Of a stretch of DNA of 64,000 nt, positions 24,301-32,603 are shown piece by piece (position 1 is the first letter of the stretch; every line of letters starts with the position of its first letter). Both the position numbers and the translations under genes were made by a program. Source of the DNA: Charina bottae (Eukaryota; Chordata; Lepidosauria; Squamata; Charinaidae); assembly GCA_023362775.1 (NCBI GenBank), contig JALMGJ010000020.1, forward strand, positions 6,389,501-6,453,500, in the 5' to 3' direction. The notes beneath the pieces are model-generated. The model was not told the origin of the DNA. It saw only the letters and a list, made by a program, of their open reading frames with translations, and searched no databases.

Positions 24301-26632
24301 CTCCCTTATTCTGATTTTATTTTATTTATCTGGATTTTAAAAGAGCCCTGAAGCTGTTGGAAAGAAAGATTGCAAGGTGCTTGGGGTTCAGCTGAGTTCT
24401 GAACTATTTTTTCTTTTTTTTTTTTTTTTGCAAATTTGGCAGAACACGGTTAACCATTGGGAAGTTGTTGAGGTATATATTGCAGATTTCCTGCACAGAA
24501 GGCACTTCTGTTAATGTATCATTCTCCTATTAGTTACAGAGCTTAAAGTGAGATTACCTGTTTTTCTTTTCTTTTCCCTTATACAGCCACAGGCTTTGAA
24601 GTGTGGTGGTGGTGGTGGCGGCTCAAATTTGTTGTCAGTATTCCATGCCTTTGTGGAAGGAGAGAGGGGTGACTTTTACCAGTTCCTCTTTTCTCTACAG
24701 AAAAGCCCCTTCCATCTTAAAAAAGATGTTCTGGAGGATACAAGACCCTCTAGCACAGTGTTTCTCAACCATAGCAACTCTAGGATATGTGGACTTCAAC
24801 TCCCAGAATTCCCCAGCCAACATGCTGGCTGGGGAATTCTGGGAGTTGAAGTCCACACATCTTAAAGTTGCCAAGTTTGAAAAACACTGCTCTAGAACAA
24901 TGAGTGTTAGGAGCCTGAATGCGAAGAATTCCCCTCAGCCTTCTTCTCTGATCTGCATACCCTGAGACTGAACTATTTTTTCCCTAAGCTTTCCTGTCCC
25001 ATGTGTATGCTTCTACTCAGCTTTTTGTCCCAGAAGGCCTTGCTATGCCCAAAGAGGTGGTCCTTCCCTCCCAAGCCCAGCCTGATTTTTTTTACCAGTC
25101 ACTTTTTGACTTTACCCCAGTTAAACTGTGATTGTTAAAATGTTTGCAAAAGGAGCTTAGAAAATACTTACAAAACACCTGCAAATATATTATATTAGCA
25201 GCAGGTAGAGCTCTTGAATATTCTCTATGTTCAGGATTGATTGTTCAGTATTGGCATATCTTGAGACATATCCTGTGAATTGAACTACTGCAGACTGTAA
25301 GAAATTATCTCTATGAAAAATTATTTATACTAGGTAAAAGTGTAATATGTTTTTTTTTAGTTTGCAGAATGGTGTTTAAGTTATGGGCAACATGGATGTC
25401 GGACACCAGACACTCCTTTTTCCCTTTTTGAAGGTAATAGTCACTCTGCTTTTCTACTCTTCAGTATCTTAATGTTTTCAACTGTGAATTTAATGATAGT
25501 AACGATTGGGGATGGATAACCAAAATATGGTCTCGTAACCCCAAAGTTCTGCATAAGCTAATAATAGCATACATGTGGGCCAGGTCAAATTATTTGCAGA
25601 TGAATATTATATTTCTCTATTCTACTGTATGCAGATTCCTGCATCTGTTGCCCTCCAGATGTGTAAGGATTGTTTATTGGTTGATAATGCTAGTATATAG
25701 TAATCCCAACATATCTAGAAGAGCCCTGGTTAAGTGAAGCTACTGTTAGAGCAGACAAATGGGTTGTCTCTGCTTCTGGGAGGGGGATCTCTGACCTTAC
25801 TACAATGAGTTTAGCTGCTACTTTATGCTTATCCATGACAAGCAGAAAGGGAAACCATTTGAGGAGCCCAAAGTCAAACTGCCAAAAAATAAAATGAATA
25901 ATTAAAAGGCCCTCATATTCCAGCCACACTTCCTTTTGCCCTTGGTAATTAAAAATATATAATATGGACTTGTCTGTCACTCTTCTACATCATATTGGAA
26001 TCATGTGATTATGCTACTATTATAACTACAACCAACACTTATATAATTTATAATATTCTCTTCGATTGGTACTTATATAATAGTTGACATATTTTGCATT
26101 ATCCTAGTGTTGCAGATGCTGAGAGACAGTAGCCTTCTGTAAGGTCTTTTGGCTAGTTCATGGCAGACTTGAAATTAATTGTACTAGAAATGTCCTGTCT
26201 CACACTTCCATCTAACAGCCACTGTGCAACACTAGCTTTCATTACACAGTTCTCCCTATGTTCACTCAGAAATTCTGACCATGTGACTACGATTGCTTCT
26301 AGACAGTTGCTATTTCACTATTGCCATAAGTAAATTATTGCAGAATACATGTTGTCTGCTGCTCTAAAACAGTCTTCTCCCAAACTAGGTGCCCTACAGA
26401 TGTCTGAACTTAAGTTCCCAGAATTCCTTAGCCAACGTGACTGTTTGCTGACAATTCTGGGAACTGAAGGCCATGCATCTGAAAGGCATTCAGATAGAAG
26501 CTGTCTATTGTATTTATGCTTCTGTTTAAGCATATTTATTGCCTTTTTTTTCTAGGAATGGCTGGAACAATATATTTTCTTGCTGATCTGCTGATACCAA
26601 CCAAAGCCAAATTCCCAGCTTTTGAACTATAA
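3705..26632 (+). CDS. LANCL1: LANCL1, eight of nine coding exons
   Basis: LanC-like protein 1, a cytosolic and membrane-associated zinc protein of the LanC family. It binds glutathione, and family members add glutathione to dehydroamino acids in damaged phosphoproteins. Spliced coding segments are 3705-3822, 13880-14087, 21757-21892, 22520-22666, 23434-23616, 23942-24118, 25361-25433 and 26556-26632. They join in frame with AG/GT borders at every internal junction. Together they give 372 residues plus a stop, exactly human residues 28-399. The expected zinc ligands are present: C276 in HWCHGAPG, and C322/H323 in GLCHGTAGNAY. The exon with the start codon lies upstream of the window. No stop, frameshift or lost key residue was seen, so the gene appears functional. 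MYL1 follows on the same strand. Residue numbers follow the human protein. Confidence 0.97.
4090..4400 (-). mobile_element. CR1/L2-type LINE 3' end, degenerate
   Basis: Contains TTTATTTATTCATTAGATTTACATGG-like tail sequence, a decayed CCGCC...GACTCAGGGC block and an A-rich segment. Antisense text near 4310-4370 (GCCTTGCAAAAGGCCAGCAAAGTC) matches the end of the LINE coding region. It is an old relative of the 3' end seen at 30010. Confidence 0.5.
4715..5190 (+). mobile_element. L2-like LINE 3' end with ORF2 tail
   Basis: The + strand reads FLVQFKVLVVTIKGLHD, PGYLWDC near 4735-4800, then NSLPLEIQ and HKAMKTRLF near 4940-5015. These are the last coding residues of L2/CR1-clade ORF2. The 3' UTR follows and ends near 5190. 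It lies in LANCL1 intron 1. Confidence 0.65.
5393..5504. mobile_element. hAT-type palindromic MITE, family B, copy 1
   Basis: 112 bp, starting CAGTTTTTCTCAACC and ending GGTTGAGAAACACTG, with long inverted arms that include GTGGACTTCAA/TTGAAGTCCAC. It is flanked by a perfect 8-bp duplication CCTTAGAC (5385-5392 and 5505-5512). The CAG...CTG ends and 8-bp duplication indicate a non-autonomous hAT element. Confidence 0.85.
5513..7695. other. LANCL1 intron 1, no feature recognised
   Basis: AT-rich intronic DNA with several homopolymer G or C runs (about 6153, 6372, 7370) and no coding exon or clear transposon. Confidence 0.5.
7716..10127 (-). mobile_element. hAT transposon, 2.4 kb, Buster-like
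   Basis: The ends are CATGGGTGTCCAACC (left) and GGTTGGACACACCTG (right), imperfect terminal inverted repeats. A perfect 8-bp duplication GTCTAGTG flanks the element (7708-7715 and 10128-10135). A single transposase gene runs on the minus strand. The element sits inside a SINE in LANCL1 intron 1 and is therefore younger than that SINE. The central TA in the duplication matches the Buster-type hAT preference (nnnTAnnn). Confidence 0.93.
7879..9688 (-). pseudogene. hAT transposase, broken
   Basis: The ATG is at 9688 (minus strand). The first 112 codons carry a BED-like zinc finger, CLIC then HYTEKH. A frameshift near the A-run at about 9385-9400 shifts the frame. The rest (9345 to 7879) is one frame with in-frame stops at 9049-9051 and at 8587-8589. 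Catalytic landmarks of the hAT fold are visible: STDGA (first Asp), CILH, EVRWLNRGKML (conserved Trp), LTDLAFLVD and the C-terminal dimerisation motif YICEQLFSRMKHRKSK. It resembles the Buster/ZBED5/GTF2IRD2-type transposase group. With three lesions it cannot make a full protein, so it is dead rather than domesticated. Confidence 0.88.
10366..11052. other. LANCL1 intron 1, unassigned
   Basis: A C-run at about 10382-10397 is followed by AT-rich DNA with no recognised feature. Confidence 0.4.
11053..11263. mobile_element. Foldback element with 78-bp arms
   Basis: Left arm 11091-11168 and right arm 11184-11261 are inverted copies matching at 77 of 78 positions, around a 15-base loop. The arms include GGAAACGTTTCGCTCC and its complement. 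The left flank (11053-11090) carries GGTTCTCAGTCATCCAGG and is missing on the right. CTTGGAGATAAG before and CTTAGAGATAAG after may be a 12-bp target duplication with one mismatch. I do not know the family name with certainty. Confidence 0.8.
11264..13079. other. LANCL1 intron 1, unassigned
   Basis: AT-rich DNA without a recognised exon, RNA gene or clear repeat. Confidence 0.45.
13093..13417 (-). mobile_element. tRNA-derived SINE, Sauria type
   Basis: Read on the minus strand, the head is GTGGCTCAGCGGGTAAGACG with an A-box-like TGGCTCAGCGG and a B-box-like GGTTCGAATCC. The tail holds GTCAGACACGACTGCAC, which resembles BovB LINE 3' ends. A 13-bp target duplication GCCACAAGTATAA flanks it (13080-13092 and 13418-13430). 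Four related copies lie in the window. Confidence 0.9.
13880..14087 (+). CDS. LANCL1: LANCL1 exon, residues 67-136
   Basis: Acceptor TCTTTTCAG, donor GTAATG. It encodes IALLYFHLHEVYGDP through KRSITFLCGDAGPLAVAA and ends DCIAR with arginine 136 split after two bases. The CGDAGPLA segment is one of the conserved glycine-rich turns of the LanC alpha/alpha barrel. Confidence 0.97.
14088..14762. other. LANCL1 intron 2, unassigned
   Basis: A G-run of about 18 bases near 14162; otherwise AT-rich with no recognised feature. Confidence 0.4.
14763..14820. repeat. Compound TG / TATG / TACG microsatellite
   Basis: Runs of TG, then TATG, then TACG and TATG again in LANCL1 intron 2. Confidence 0.9.
15640..15711. 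repeat. (CTTT)n microsatellite
   Basis: About 17 uninterrupted CTTT units; a polypyrimidine tract of roughly 70 bases in LANCL1 intron 2. Confidence 0.95.
15712..17408. other. LANCL1 intron 2, unassigned
   Basis: No exon or recognised repeat was seen in this stretch. Confidence 0.4.
17417..17641. mobile_element. hAT-type CpG-rich MITE, family A, copy 1
   Basis: 225 bp starting CATAGCTTTCCAAACT and ending ACTTTGGAAAGCACTG. A perfect 8-bp duplication GCCTATAA flanks it (17409-17416 and 17642-17649). The inside is GC- and CpG-rich, and CTGGAAGTGCTGATGG near the left reappears inverted as CCATCAGCGCTTCCAGG, so it folds on itself. Related copies are at 30486-30734 and 57366-57554. Confidence 0.88.
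17700..18735 (+). mobile_element. L2-like LINE relic with nested insertion
   Basis: RLKLNLSQTELL near 17768-17805 corresponds to the LNPSKTE segment of L2-clade ORF2. After a nested LINE fragment (17889-18140), TIVHTLIYR..LDYCNTLY-like text near 18215-18275 continues the same protein. A 3' UTR ends near 18690-18735. Frames are broken and the copy is old. Confidence 0.65.
17889..18140 (-). mobile_element. CR1/L2-type LINE 3' end nested in L2 relic
   Basis: An ATT-repeat tail is followed by CCGCCCATCTCCC, GGGACTCTGGGCGGGTTAC, an A-rich part and AGCCAACCCCAGGAGG. The order is the same as at 30010 and 741. It interrupts the L2-like relic. Confidence 0.7.
19261..20189 (-). mobile_element. Retroelement fragment, probably LTR-type 3' end
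   Basis: A 929-bp insertion flanked by the 11-bp direct repeat GGACACTAAGA (19250-19260 and 20190-20200). On the minus strand a frame is open from the right boundary to a TGA at 19753-19755, about 145 codons. It is acidic/proline-rich with a tandem repeat (GEQAG...PPSSQQPA, twice, about 66 bp per unit) and a basic end (GQRRRRVRLALKDRRKSARL). After the stop comes a purine-rich AATGAGGGAGT and then TGTGGGAGCAACG, like a polypurine tract and LTR start. Three roughly 40-bp tandem units containing GGTTTGGATTATTG follow. The LTR assignment is inference. Confidence 0.45.
19285..19390. repeat. TA/CATA/CA compound microsatellite
   Basis: TATA, CATA, CA and TA runs at the left side of the 19261-20189 insertion. 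ATACTATATAT...ATATATAGTATG is a perfect palindrome that could form a hairpin. Confidence 0.9.
21263..21306. repeat. (GATT)n microsatellite
   Basis: About eleven GATT units in LANCL1 intron 2. Confidence 0.9.
21524..21665 (-). mobile_element. Short LINE 3' end with (AATTT)n tail
   Basis: An AATTT/TTTAA repeat (21530-21577) is followed by GGCTCTGGGCAGCTCACAA and an A-rich segment. This is a very truncated antisense copy of the CR1/L2-type 3' end, about 90 bp upstream of a LANCL1 exon. Confidence 0.55.
21757..21892 (+). CDS. LANCL1: LANCL1 exon, residues 136-181
   Basis: Acceptor TTTTTCAAG, donor GTACTC. It encodes LLHLPKPDPRVPDEMLYGRMGYLSAV and ends IPQNHIQQ. The DEMLYGR..GY turn is the second conserved LanC repeat. 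This exon lies 7.7 kb from the previous one, across an intron filled with repeats. Confidence 0.97.
22520..22666 (+). CDS. LANCL1: LANCL1 exon, residues 182-230
   Basis: Acceptor TTCCTGCAG, donor GTGAGA; 147 bases in phase 0. It encodes ISKEVMASGENLAKKRNF, SPLMYEWYQEYYVGAAHGLAG and IYYYLLQ. GAAHGLAG is the third glycine-rich turn of the family. Confidence 0.97.
23434..23616 (+). CDS. LANCL1: LANCL1 exon, residues 231-291 (Cys zinc ligand)
   Basis: Acceptor CTTATCTCAG, donor GTAGGT; 183 bases in phase 0. It encodes PGLGVSQAKLHNMVKPS through NYPPCIGDNRDLLVHWCHGAPG to IQAYK. The cysteine of HWCHG is C276, the first zinc ligand. Confidence 0.98.
23942..24118 (+). CDS. LANCL1: LANCL1 exon, residues 292-350 (Cys-His ligands)
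   Basis: Acceptor GTTTCCTCAG, donor GTAAGC; 177 bases in phase 0. It encodes VFGEQKYFSDALQCADV to GYGLCHGTAGNAYAF and ends YLYRACK. The adjacent C322 and H323 complete the zinc site. Human has GSAG where this copy has GTAG. Confidence 0.98.
24756..24889. mobile_element. hAT-type palindromic MITE, family B, copy 2
   Basis: 134 bp from CAGTGTTTCTCAACC to TTTGAAAAACACTG. It is nearly a perfect hairpin whose arms hold CTCCCAGAATTCCCCAGCC and its complement and meet at CATG. The flanking duplication is CTCTAGCA/CTCTAGAA (7 of 8 matching). It lies in the LANCL1 intron before the penultimate exon. Confidence 0.88.
25361..25433 (+). CDS. LANCL1: LANCL1 exon, residues 351-375
   Basis: Acceptor TTTTTTTTAG, donor GTAATA; 73 bases. 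It encodes FAEWCLSYGQHGCRT then PDTPFSLFEG, the conserved segment before the last glycine-rich turn. The last glycine codon is split after one base. Confidence 0.97.
26375..26490. repeat. Degenerate palindromic repeat
   Basis: TAAGTTCCCAGAATTCC... and ...GGAATTCTGGGAACT-type arms (TTCCCAGAATTCC at 26415-26427; ACAATTCTGGGAACTG near 26450) form a decayed inverted repeat. It resembles family B in the arm core but no clear ends or target duplication were found. Confidence 0.45.
26556..26632 (+). CDS. LANCL1: LANCL1 last coding exon with stop
   Basis: Acceptor TTTTTTTCTAG. It encodes GMAGTIYFLADLLIPTK and ends FPAFEL with TAA at 26630-26632. The C-terminal end has the same length as the human protein. 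Confidence 0.97.
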
Positions 26633-27830
26633 ATTCCTTCTCAGCCAATACTAAATACTGACAAGACATTGGTTGCACTTCAGTTCTTTGGAAAAGGCAA
26701 TTAAGTAGGGTATTGTCTCATTTCTTGGCTAGTAAATTCAAACCCTAAGGGGAGGAGTATTAATGTTTTACATTCTTTTCTGTGTCTGATCTACTTTTAA
26801 AAGCTGCTAGCCTTTTTACTAAGCATTCTAGGTTCAGAATACAGTTATGGCTGCTTTACTGAAGGGGTTGCAACTTGACTAATGCTTTTGGAAGATAAAA
26901 AGGATAATATATTTGGAGCTCAATTATTTTGCCTTGCTTCTTTTTCAGTAGCTATGGGACAGATCTTAAAATTACTATCTGGCAAGGCCTATGGCTAACG
27001 CAAGAATTTAGCAAAGCCCTTTCTGAAACATATATCCTTCTGATTTCCGTGCACATTTGTTGTTAAAACAAATATATTATTGTTTTATCAGCAACCTGTT
27101 GCCAAGCTTATAACCCTTGGATAAATATCCGTATCTCCAATGAATGCTTCAAAGCTGTTTATAGCACACATTCAACAGGAATTGGGTACATCTGGATATA
27201 TTTAATAAATAAAAATATTTACTGTTGCATTTTTCTTAATCTGTAACAGATTAGAACAAATGTGGATTCTCTATAACATAGGACCAGTCTGAAATCTTTT
27301 TGTAAATAGCTACCCATCACTCAGAATTTACCAGTAGCCTGGTATTAGCTTGAGTTAAGGTAAAATGCCAACTATACTTCAGCTTTAAAAAAAAGGTTGA
27401 AACGACTCTTCTCACATCCTTAGATTAGCACTTGGCTGATCTTGCCATGCAAGTACTGTAATATGCATAATTAAATGGGATAGGTAGCTGACTGCTTTGC
27501 ATCTCCAAATGAATTAATAAAAGAGACTGTTCTGTAGTTTCTCCCTTCTTATAGTGGCATAAATGAGTTAGAGGTTGCAATACTTATCAATATGGAGCGG
27601 GAAAAAAGAGACACTGTTACCTGGATGTTCATCATAACTTTCAGACAGCAACTTTCAGTACAGGGAATATCATCTGTGTGATATGAATATCTTGTTCCTT
27701 TGACTTTTAGGTGAAGTATAACCATTGTTTATGTGGCTAATTAATTTGAGGCCTTTGGAACATACTCTAGTCTGCTTGTTGCTAAGGTTCATTGAATTAA
27801 AGCTGTTTTGGACAAGTACCTTGTTTTATG
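26633..27830 (+). other. LANCL1: LANCL1 3' UTR (probable extent)
   Basis: Non-coding sequence after the stop codon. AATAAA hexamers lie at 27204-27209 and 27516-27521, and ATTAAA at 27796-27801. The last is followed by T/G-rich DNA (near 27819-27840), so it is the likely distal poly-A site. No transposon was recognised here, unlike the flanks, which fits a transcribed, constrained UTR. The end is an inference. Confidence 0.6.
27796..27801 (+). terminator. LANCL1: Candidate LANCL1 poly-A signal ATTAAA
   Basis: ATTAAA is the commonest variant of the poly-A hexamer and has a T/G-rich stretch about 20-40 bases downstream. AATAAA at 27516 and 27204 are alternative proximal sites. Transcript ends are needed to choose between them. 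Confidence 0.4.
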
Positions 27831-29261
27831 TTCTCTGTAAATGTCAAATATATATATAGAGAGAGAATATAATAGCCCTTTCAAGGAAGGAAATTAATCC
27901 ACAAATGGCCAGAATACAACTGTGGTGCGTAGATTAAAGATGAAAACTCAATTTTTGATAAGCATATGGACATAGCTGTGTAGCTTTCTTGGGAGCAGTA
28001 CCAAAGTGGCTTGCCATTGCCGTGTTCATACATACAAACATATGTGCATATCCATCCCACTATTCCCTTTTGGGATAAGCAATATTGTTTGTTTAATTGT
28101 CAACTTGTATGCTACCTCAATCATATAAACATTACATTAAGGCACCCAAATTCATTTACTTGCTCTGCCACCAGTTATATATATGTCACAAAGATTCACT
28201 CCACTTTCCTAGTCAAACACAAATTTTGTGGCCTTTCATACGTTTTGTTACCATCATACCCATTCTGCATGCATTATTTCTGACTAAGAGTTAAAGTAGT
28301 CAGTTTGGGCACATTTTGGGCAGTATGCCATAAGGCCAGTTTTATCCCAAGCATGTTCACACTGTTCGCTATAAATGGGAACCTCTGATCTTGCTAGCCA
28401 ATATACCGTTGCCCATATCTGATCAGCTAGGAGGTACATGCAGTGTCCTGACACTTTCAGGATACCACTCTAGGATTTTTTTCCCCATTTTCCCAGTCTA
28501 GCCTATGGCCCTGATATACAAGCAAGTGTGGCCTACTTCTGTTTTTCTGAGATAGGCCAAAGTTGGTTAGATATTGCTACCTTAGCTGGGCAAAGTTTTC
28601 CTTGAATCAAGCTTGACTCCTTGTGACTAGGAGGATATGCCCATCCTGTTTTCTGTGCAGCCATACAAAAGTGGGCACCATCTAACTAACTGATTTCAAA
28701 AAGATCATGGAACATGGAGTTGCCCTCTGTGAAGAAAGAGATGCTACCTCTTTATCCTTGAGAAAAGAGAAGGAATTCCAGTAACAATAAGCTACAGGGG
28801 AGTCACTCTTGAATACATTTTAATCAAGCTGTGTATGGAGAAACAAGATATACTCATACATGTTTGTTGAACTGGAACGTAGGAATGGGGCAGCAGGACA
28901 AGAGCTGACAGACTAGAAGGAAAACAGGCATGTGATCCATCAATGAGATGCACAAAGAGAGGGAAAGCATGGCCCGAGCCAGCTAAGGATCAGAAAGGAG
29001 CAAAGCAATGGGCCAGAAGAGTAGGCCGTGCTGGGTCACTTCCTCCTCTGGCTGCTGTTTTGTGCCTGTGGAATCTCCAGAGACAATAAGCCAAGTGGCC
29101 GGGAGGGGAGGGGAGGGGAGAAAGATGCATCTCCCGCTCCCCTTCATTTAACAGATTTACTGTTCTGGAATCAGCCTGCAGCCGAATTGCCATAATCCTT
29201 GTGTCTTCAGCTACAGCTTTTTTATCTTTTGGGCTAATTATGGCAGGTTTTGATTATCAGC
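27831..29261. other. Intergenic DNA, little recognised
   Basis: Apart from a GGGGA repeat near 29100-29122, no gene or clear transposon was recognised. Confidence 0.4.
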
Positions 29262-29345
29262 ATATTCATTCATTCATTTAATAAATTTATGTGGCCACCC
29301 ATCTCATATACATGACTCTAGGAGGCTAACAGAATAGAATAAAAA
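29262..29345 (-). mobile_element. Short LINE 3' end fragment
   Basis: ATTCATTCATTTAATAAATT tail sequence, then CCACCCATCTC...GACTCTAGGAGGCTAACAG. This is a decayed, 5'-truncated antisense CR1/L2-type end. Confidence 0.5.
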
Positions 29346-30485
29346 TAGTCTTTGGTATGACTAATTTTTGTTTAAAAGAGTATCTCATCTAGAACATTTA
29401 TGCCAGCAGGTAGTTTAATGGGCTTGAAAACTATAGGCAGAGATAATTCATTGCTTCAAGTTCATGAGACATTTGATAAAATCAATTCCTTTGATCCTTA
29501 TGTTGGTCCCTTGTGGGGCAGTAGTTATGTTAGTTATTGGCATCTTAAAACAATCCCCCAAAAGGTAAATATAATATATTTATTACAATGTAATATAATT
29601 TATTATAATATAGTAAATATTTGCTGTTCCTGGGGTAAAAGTGTCTGATAAAAGTAAATGTAGCATATTTTGTTTTACCAGCTGCACAGCTTTTATGTTC
29701 TCAGTGTGTCTATAGGCTAATAACATGATATCTAATGTAAATGTATAAAGCTTTTATACAGAACAGTTGTTCATTACATAGGCAATACGATTTGTTTTAG
29801 TCCCTTGCTCAAATATTTATGTGATAATTGTATGTCTCCACTCCAGCAGATGGCAGTGAAGTTCAATGGGTTTTTTTTTACCGCTAATATACTAATAAAA
29901 AGAGGTAAAGATAAAAAAATGAAAAAGACAAAGTACTTACATTAAAAAAATCCTGTTTTTAAACAACACATTAAACCTTAATCACATGTAGCAATATTGA
30001 TTATTATTTGTTTGTTTGTTTATTCAACTTCTATCACCGTCCATCTCCCCCCAAAAGGGGGACTCTGGGCAGTTTACAACAAAGTCAGCAATTAAAACAT
30101 ATAAAATACAATATAAGAACCCTAAAAAAATTAGATATAAATATAAAATCCAAGAGGCAATGAGGTTATATTTAAAAGAGCTCAACGGCGCAAGCCAACC
30201 CCAAGAGGAGCTGTTACCCTTCCCATATCAGGCAAGGTGGCAGAGCCAGGTCTTCAATTGTTTCCGGAAAGTCAGGAGTATGGGGGCCTGCCTCACCTCC
30301 AGGGGTGTTCCAAATGTTCCAAAGGGCGGGTGCCACTGCAGAGAAGGCCTGCCTCCTGGACCCCGTCAGGTGAAATTCTCTTACAGACGGGGTCCGTAGC
30401 ATGCCCTCTGCATGACCGGGTGGGGGGGTCGATGTTCTGGGGATGAGACGGTCCCTCAGGTAACCTGGTCCCATGCCATGTAGGG

Positions 30486-30734
30486 TAGAGCTTTCCAAAC
30501 TATGTGTCGGGACACATTAGTGTGTCAGCTGCAGTGTCTGGGTGTGTCCCAGCTGCTGCTGCCTCCTGGCTTCCATGCAGGTGCTAGTGCCTGCCTTGTG
30601 CCTTGCTGCCTCCAAACCTGCTGTGATTCCGCGCAGGTCCTAGTGCCTGACTTGTGCCCTGCTGTAAGAGTGTGTCACGAAATGATGCATGTCTAAAAAG
30701 TGTGTCACCAACATGAAAAGTTTGGAAAGCTCTG
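30486..30734. mobile_element. hAT-type MITE, family A, copy 2
   Basis: 249 bp from TAGAGCTTTCCAAACT to AGTTTGGAAAGCTCTG. A perfect 8-bp duplication ATGTAGGG flanks it (30478-30485 and 30735-30742). It splits the last codons of the LINE RT, so it arrived after the LINE. GTGTGTC/GACACAC blocks are shared with the copies at 17417 and 57554. Confidence 0.9.
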
Positions 30735-32600
30735 ATGTAGGGCTTTAAAGGTGAAAACCAACAACTTGAATTGGACCCAGAAGCAAACTGGTAACCAATG
30801 CAGCTTGCGCAGCAGAGGTGTCACATGTGCTGATCTTGGGGCACCAATAACTGCGCGTGCAGCTGCATTCTGGACCAGCTGAAGCTTCCGGATACACTTA
30901 AAGGGTAGCCCCATGTAGAGCGTGTTGCAGTAGTCTATATGGGAGATGACAAGGGCACGAGTGACTGTACGGAGGGCATCCCGATCCAGGAAAGGGTGTA
31001 GCTGGCGCACAACACAAAGTTGCGCAAAGGCCCTTCTGGCCACAACTGCCACCTGCTCTTCGAGCAGGAGTCGTGAGTCCAGGAGGACCCCCAGGTTCCG
31101 CACTGAGTCTGAATGGGGTAGTGCAACCCCATCCATATCTAAGGATGACAACTCCCTGGATCCAGAGGTGCCATCAATCCACAGCCACTCCGTCTTGCCA
31201 GGGTTCAGCCAAAGCCTGTTGTTCCCCATCCAGACCCCCACAGCCTTCAGGCATTGAGAAAGGGCAGCCACCGCATCACTTACCTCACCCAGGATGGAGA
31301 TATATAATTGAGTATCATCAGCATTTTGATGATACCTCATCCCGTGTTGACAGATGATCTCACCCAGTGGTTTCATGTAAATATTAAATAGGAGAGGGAC
31401 CAAACCCTGTGGCACCCCACTAAGCAGGGGCCGAGGGTCAGAACTCTCATCTCCTATTACCACCAATTGGGACCAGCCTCGGAGGAAGGACATGAACCAG
31501 CGTAACACTATGCCGCCCACCCCCAACTCCCAGAGCCGTCCCAAAAGGATACCATGGTCGATGTTATCGAAAGCCGCTGAGAGATCAAGAGCCAGGATGG
31601 ATGCACTGCCTCCATCCTGCTCCTGCCAGAGATCATCCATAAGCACAACCAATGCAGTCTCCGCCCCATATCCCGGCCTGAACCCTGACTGAAAGGTGTC
31701 TAGATAATCCATCTCATCCAGAATCCTCTGGAGTTGTAATGCCACCACTTTCTCAACCACCTTTCCCAAAAAGGGAAGGTGGGAGACCAGACGAAAATTG
31801 TTCAAAATAGTAGGGTCCAGCGATGGTTTCTTGAGGGGGTGCACCAGCGCCTCCTTAAAAGCAGCCGGGAACACTCCCTCTCCCAAGGATGTAGTAACCA
31901 TCGCTTGGGCCCAACCACATGTCACCTCCCTGGCTGCTTTCACCAGCCAGGAAGGGCATGGGTCTAGATGACACGTAGTGGCCTTTACAGCCCAGAGGAT
32001 CCTGTCCACTTCCTTAGGTCCAACAGGATCAAACCATTCCCAGATAACAGGGCAAAGACATTCCCTCGGCATCTCCCCAGACCATGCTTCACGCTTGGAG
32101 TCCAACTTAGAACGAATCTGAGCAAGTTTATCCTGCAGATGCTCCGAAAATTCCTCCACATGGCCCTGAAGGTGGGTCACTGGTCCCACCTTACCTAGGA
32201 GAGATTGAGTGATCCAAAACAGGGCCATCAGGTGGCATTCTGCGGACGCAATAAGAGCGGAGAAATATTGGTGTTTCGCCACTCCTACCGCCACAAGGTA
32301 GGCCTTAACAGCGCCTCTAGCTTGTGTTCGGTTGGATTCGGTCTTTGTCTTTCTCCAGTGGCGCTCTAGGTGTCTCTTAACCCTCTTCAAAACCCTTAAT
32401 CCCTCCATGAACCATGGGGAATGTTGGGTCAGGTGGGGCAACAGAGGCCGCACAGGTGCGATCCTGTCCAAGGCCCCTGCCACCTCCTTATTCCAGGCTG
32501 CAGCCAGGACCTCCGCTGGACCGTGCAGTAGATCCTCAGGTATGACCCCCAGCTCCTTTTGAAACCCCATCAGGTCCATTAGTCGCCGGGGGCGGACCAA
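30735..32600 (-). pseudogene. LINE reverse transcriptase, inactive
   Basis: A long frame continuous with the endonuclease except for the TGA at 32601-32603. RT blocks in order: FQSGFRPGYGAETAL, LDLSAAFDNIDHGIL, SGVPQG followed by a shortened LVPLLFN, then YHQNADDTQLY in place of the usual YADD, and LNPGKTEWL. The Asn at the first residue of the YADD box and the gap in the PQG..SPLLF block suggest loss of activity, in addition to the stop. The C-terminal codons continue past the MITE (PGYLRDRLIP near 30470 to 30440). Confidence 0.88.
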
Positions 32601-32603
32601 TCA

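Noticed and set aside
30705..32600. A 631-codon open frame that could be taken for a host gene
   Set aside because: It contains RT blocks (AFDNIDHGIL, the ADDTQLY box, LNPGKTE) and lies in a LINE with endonuclease upstream; it is a retrotransposon remnant.
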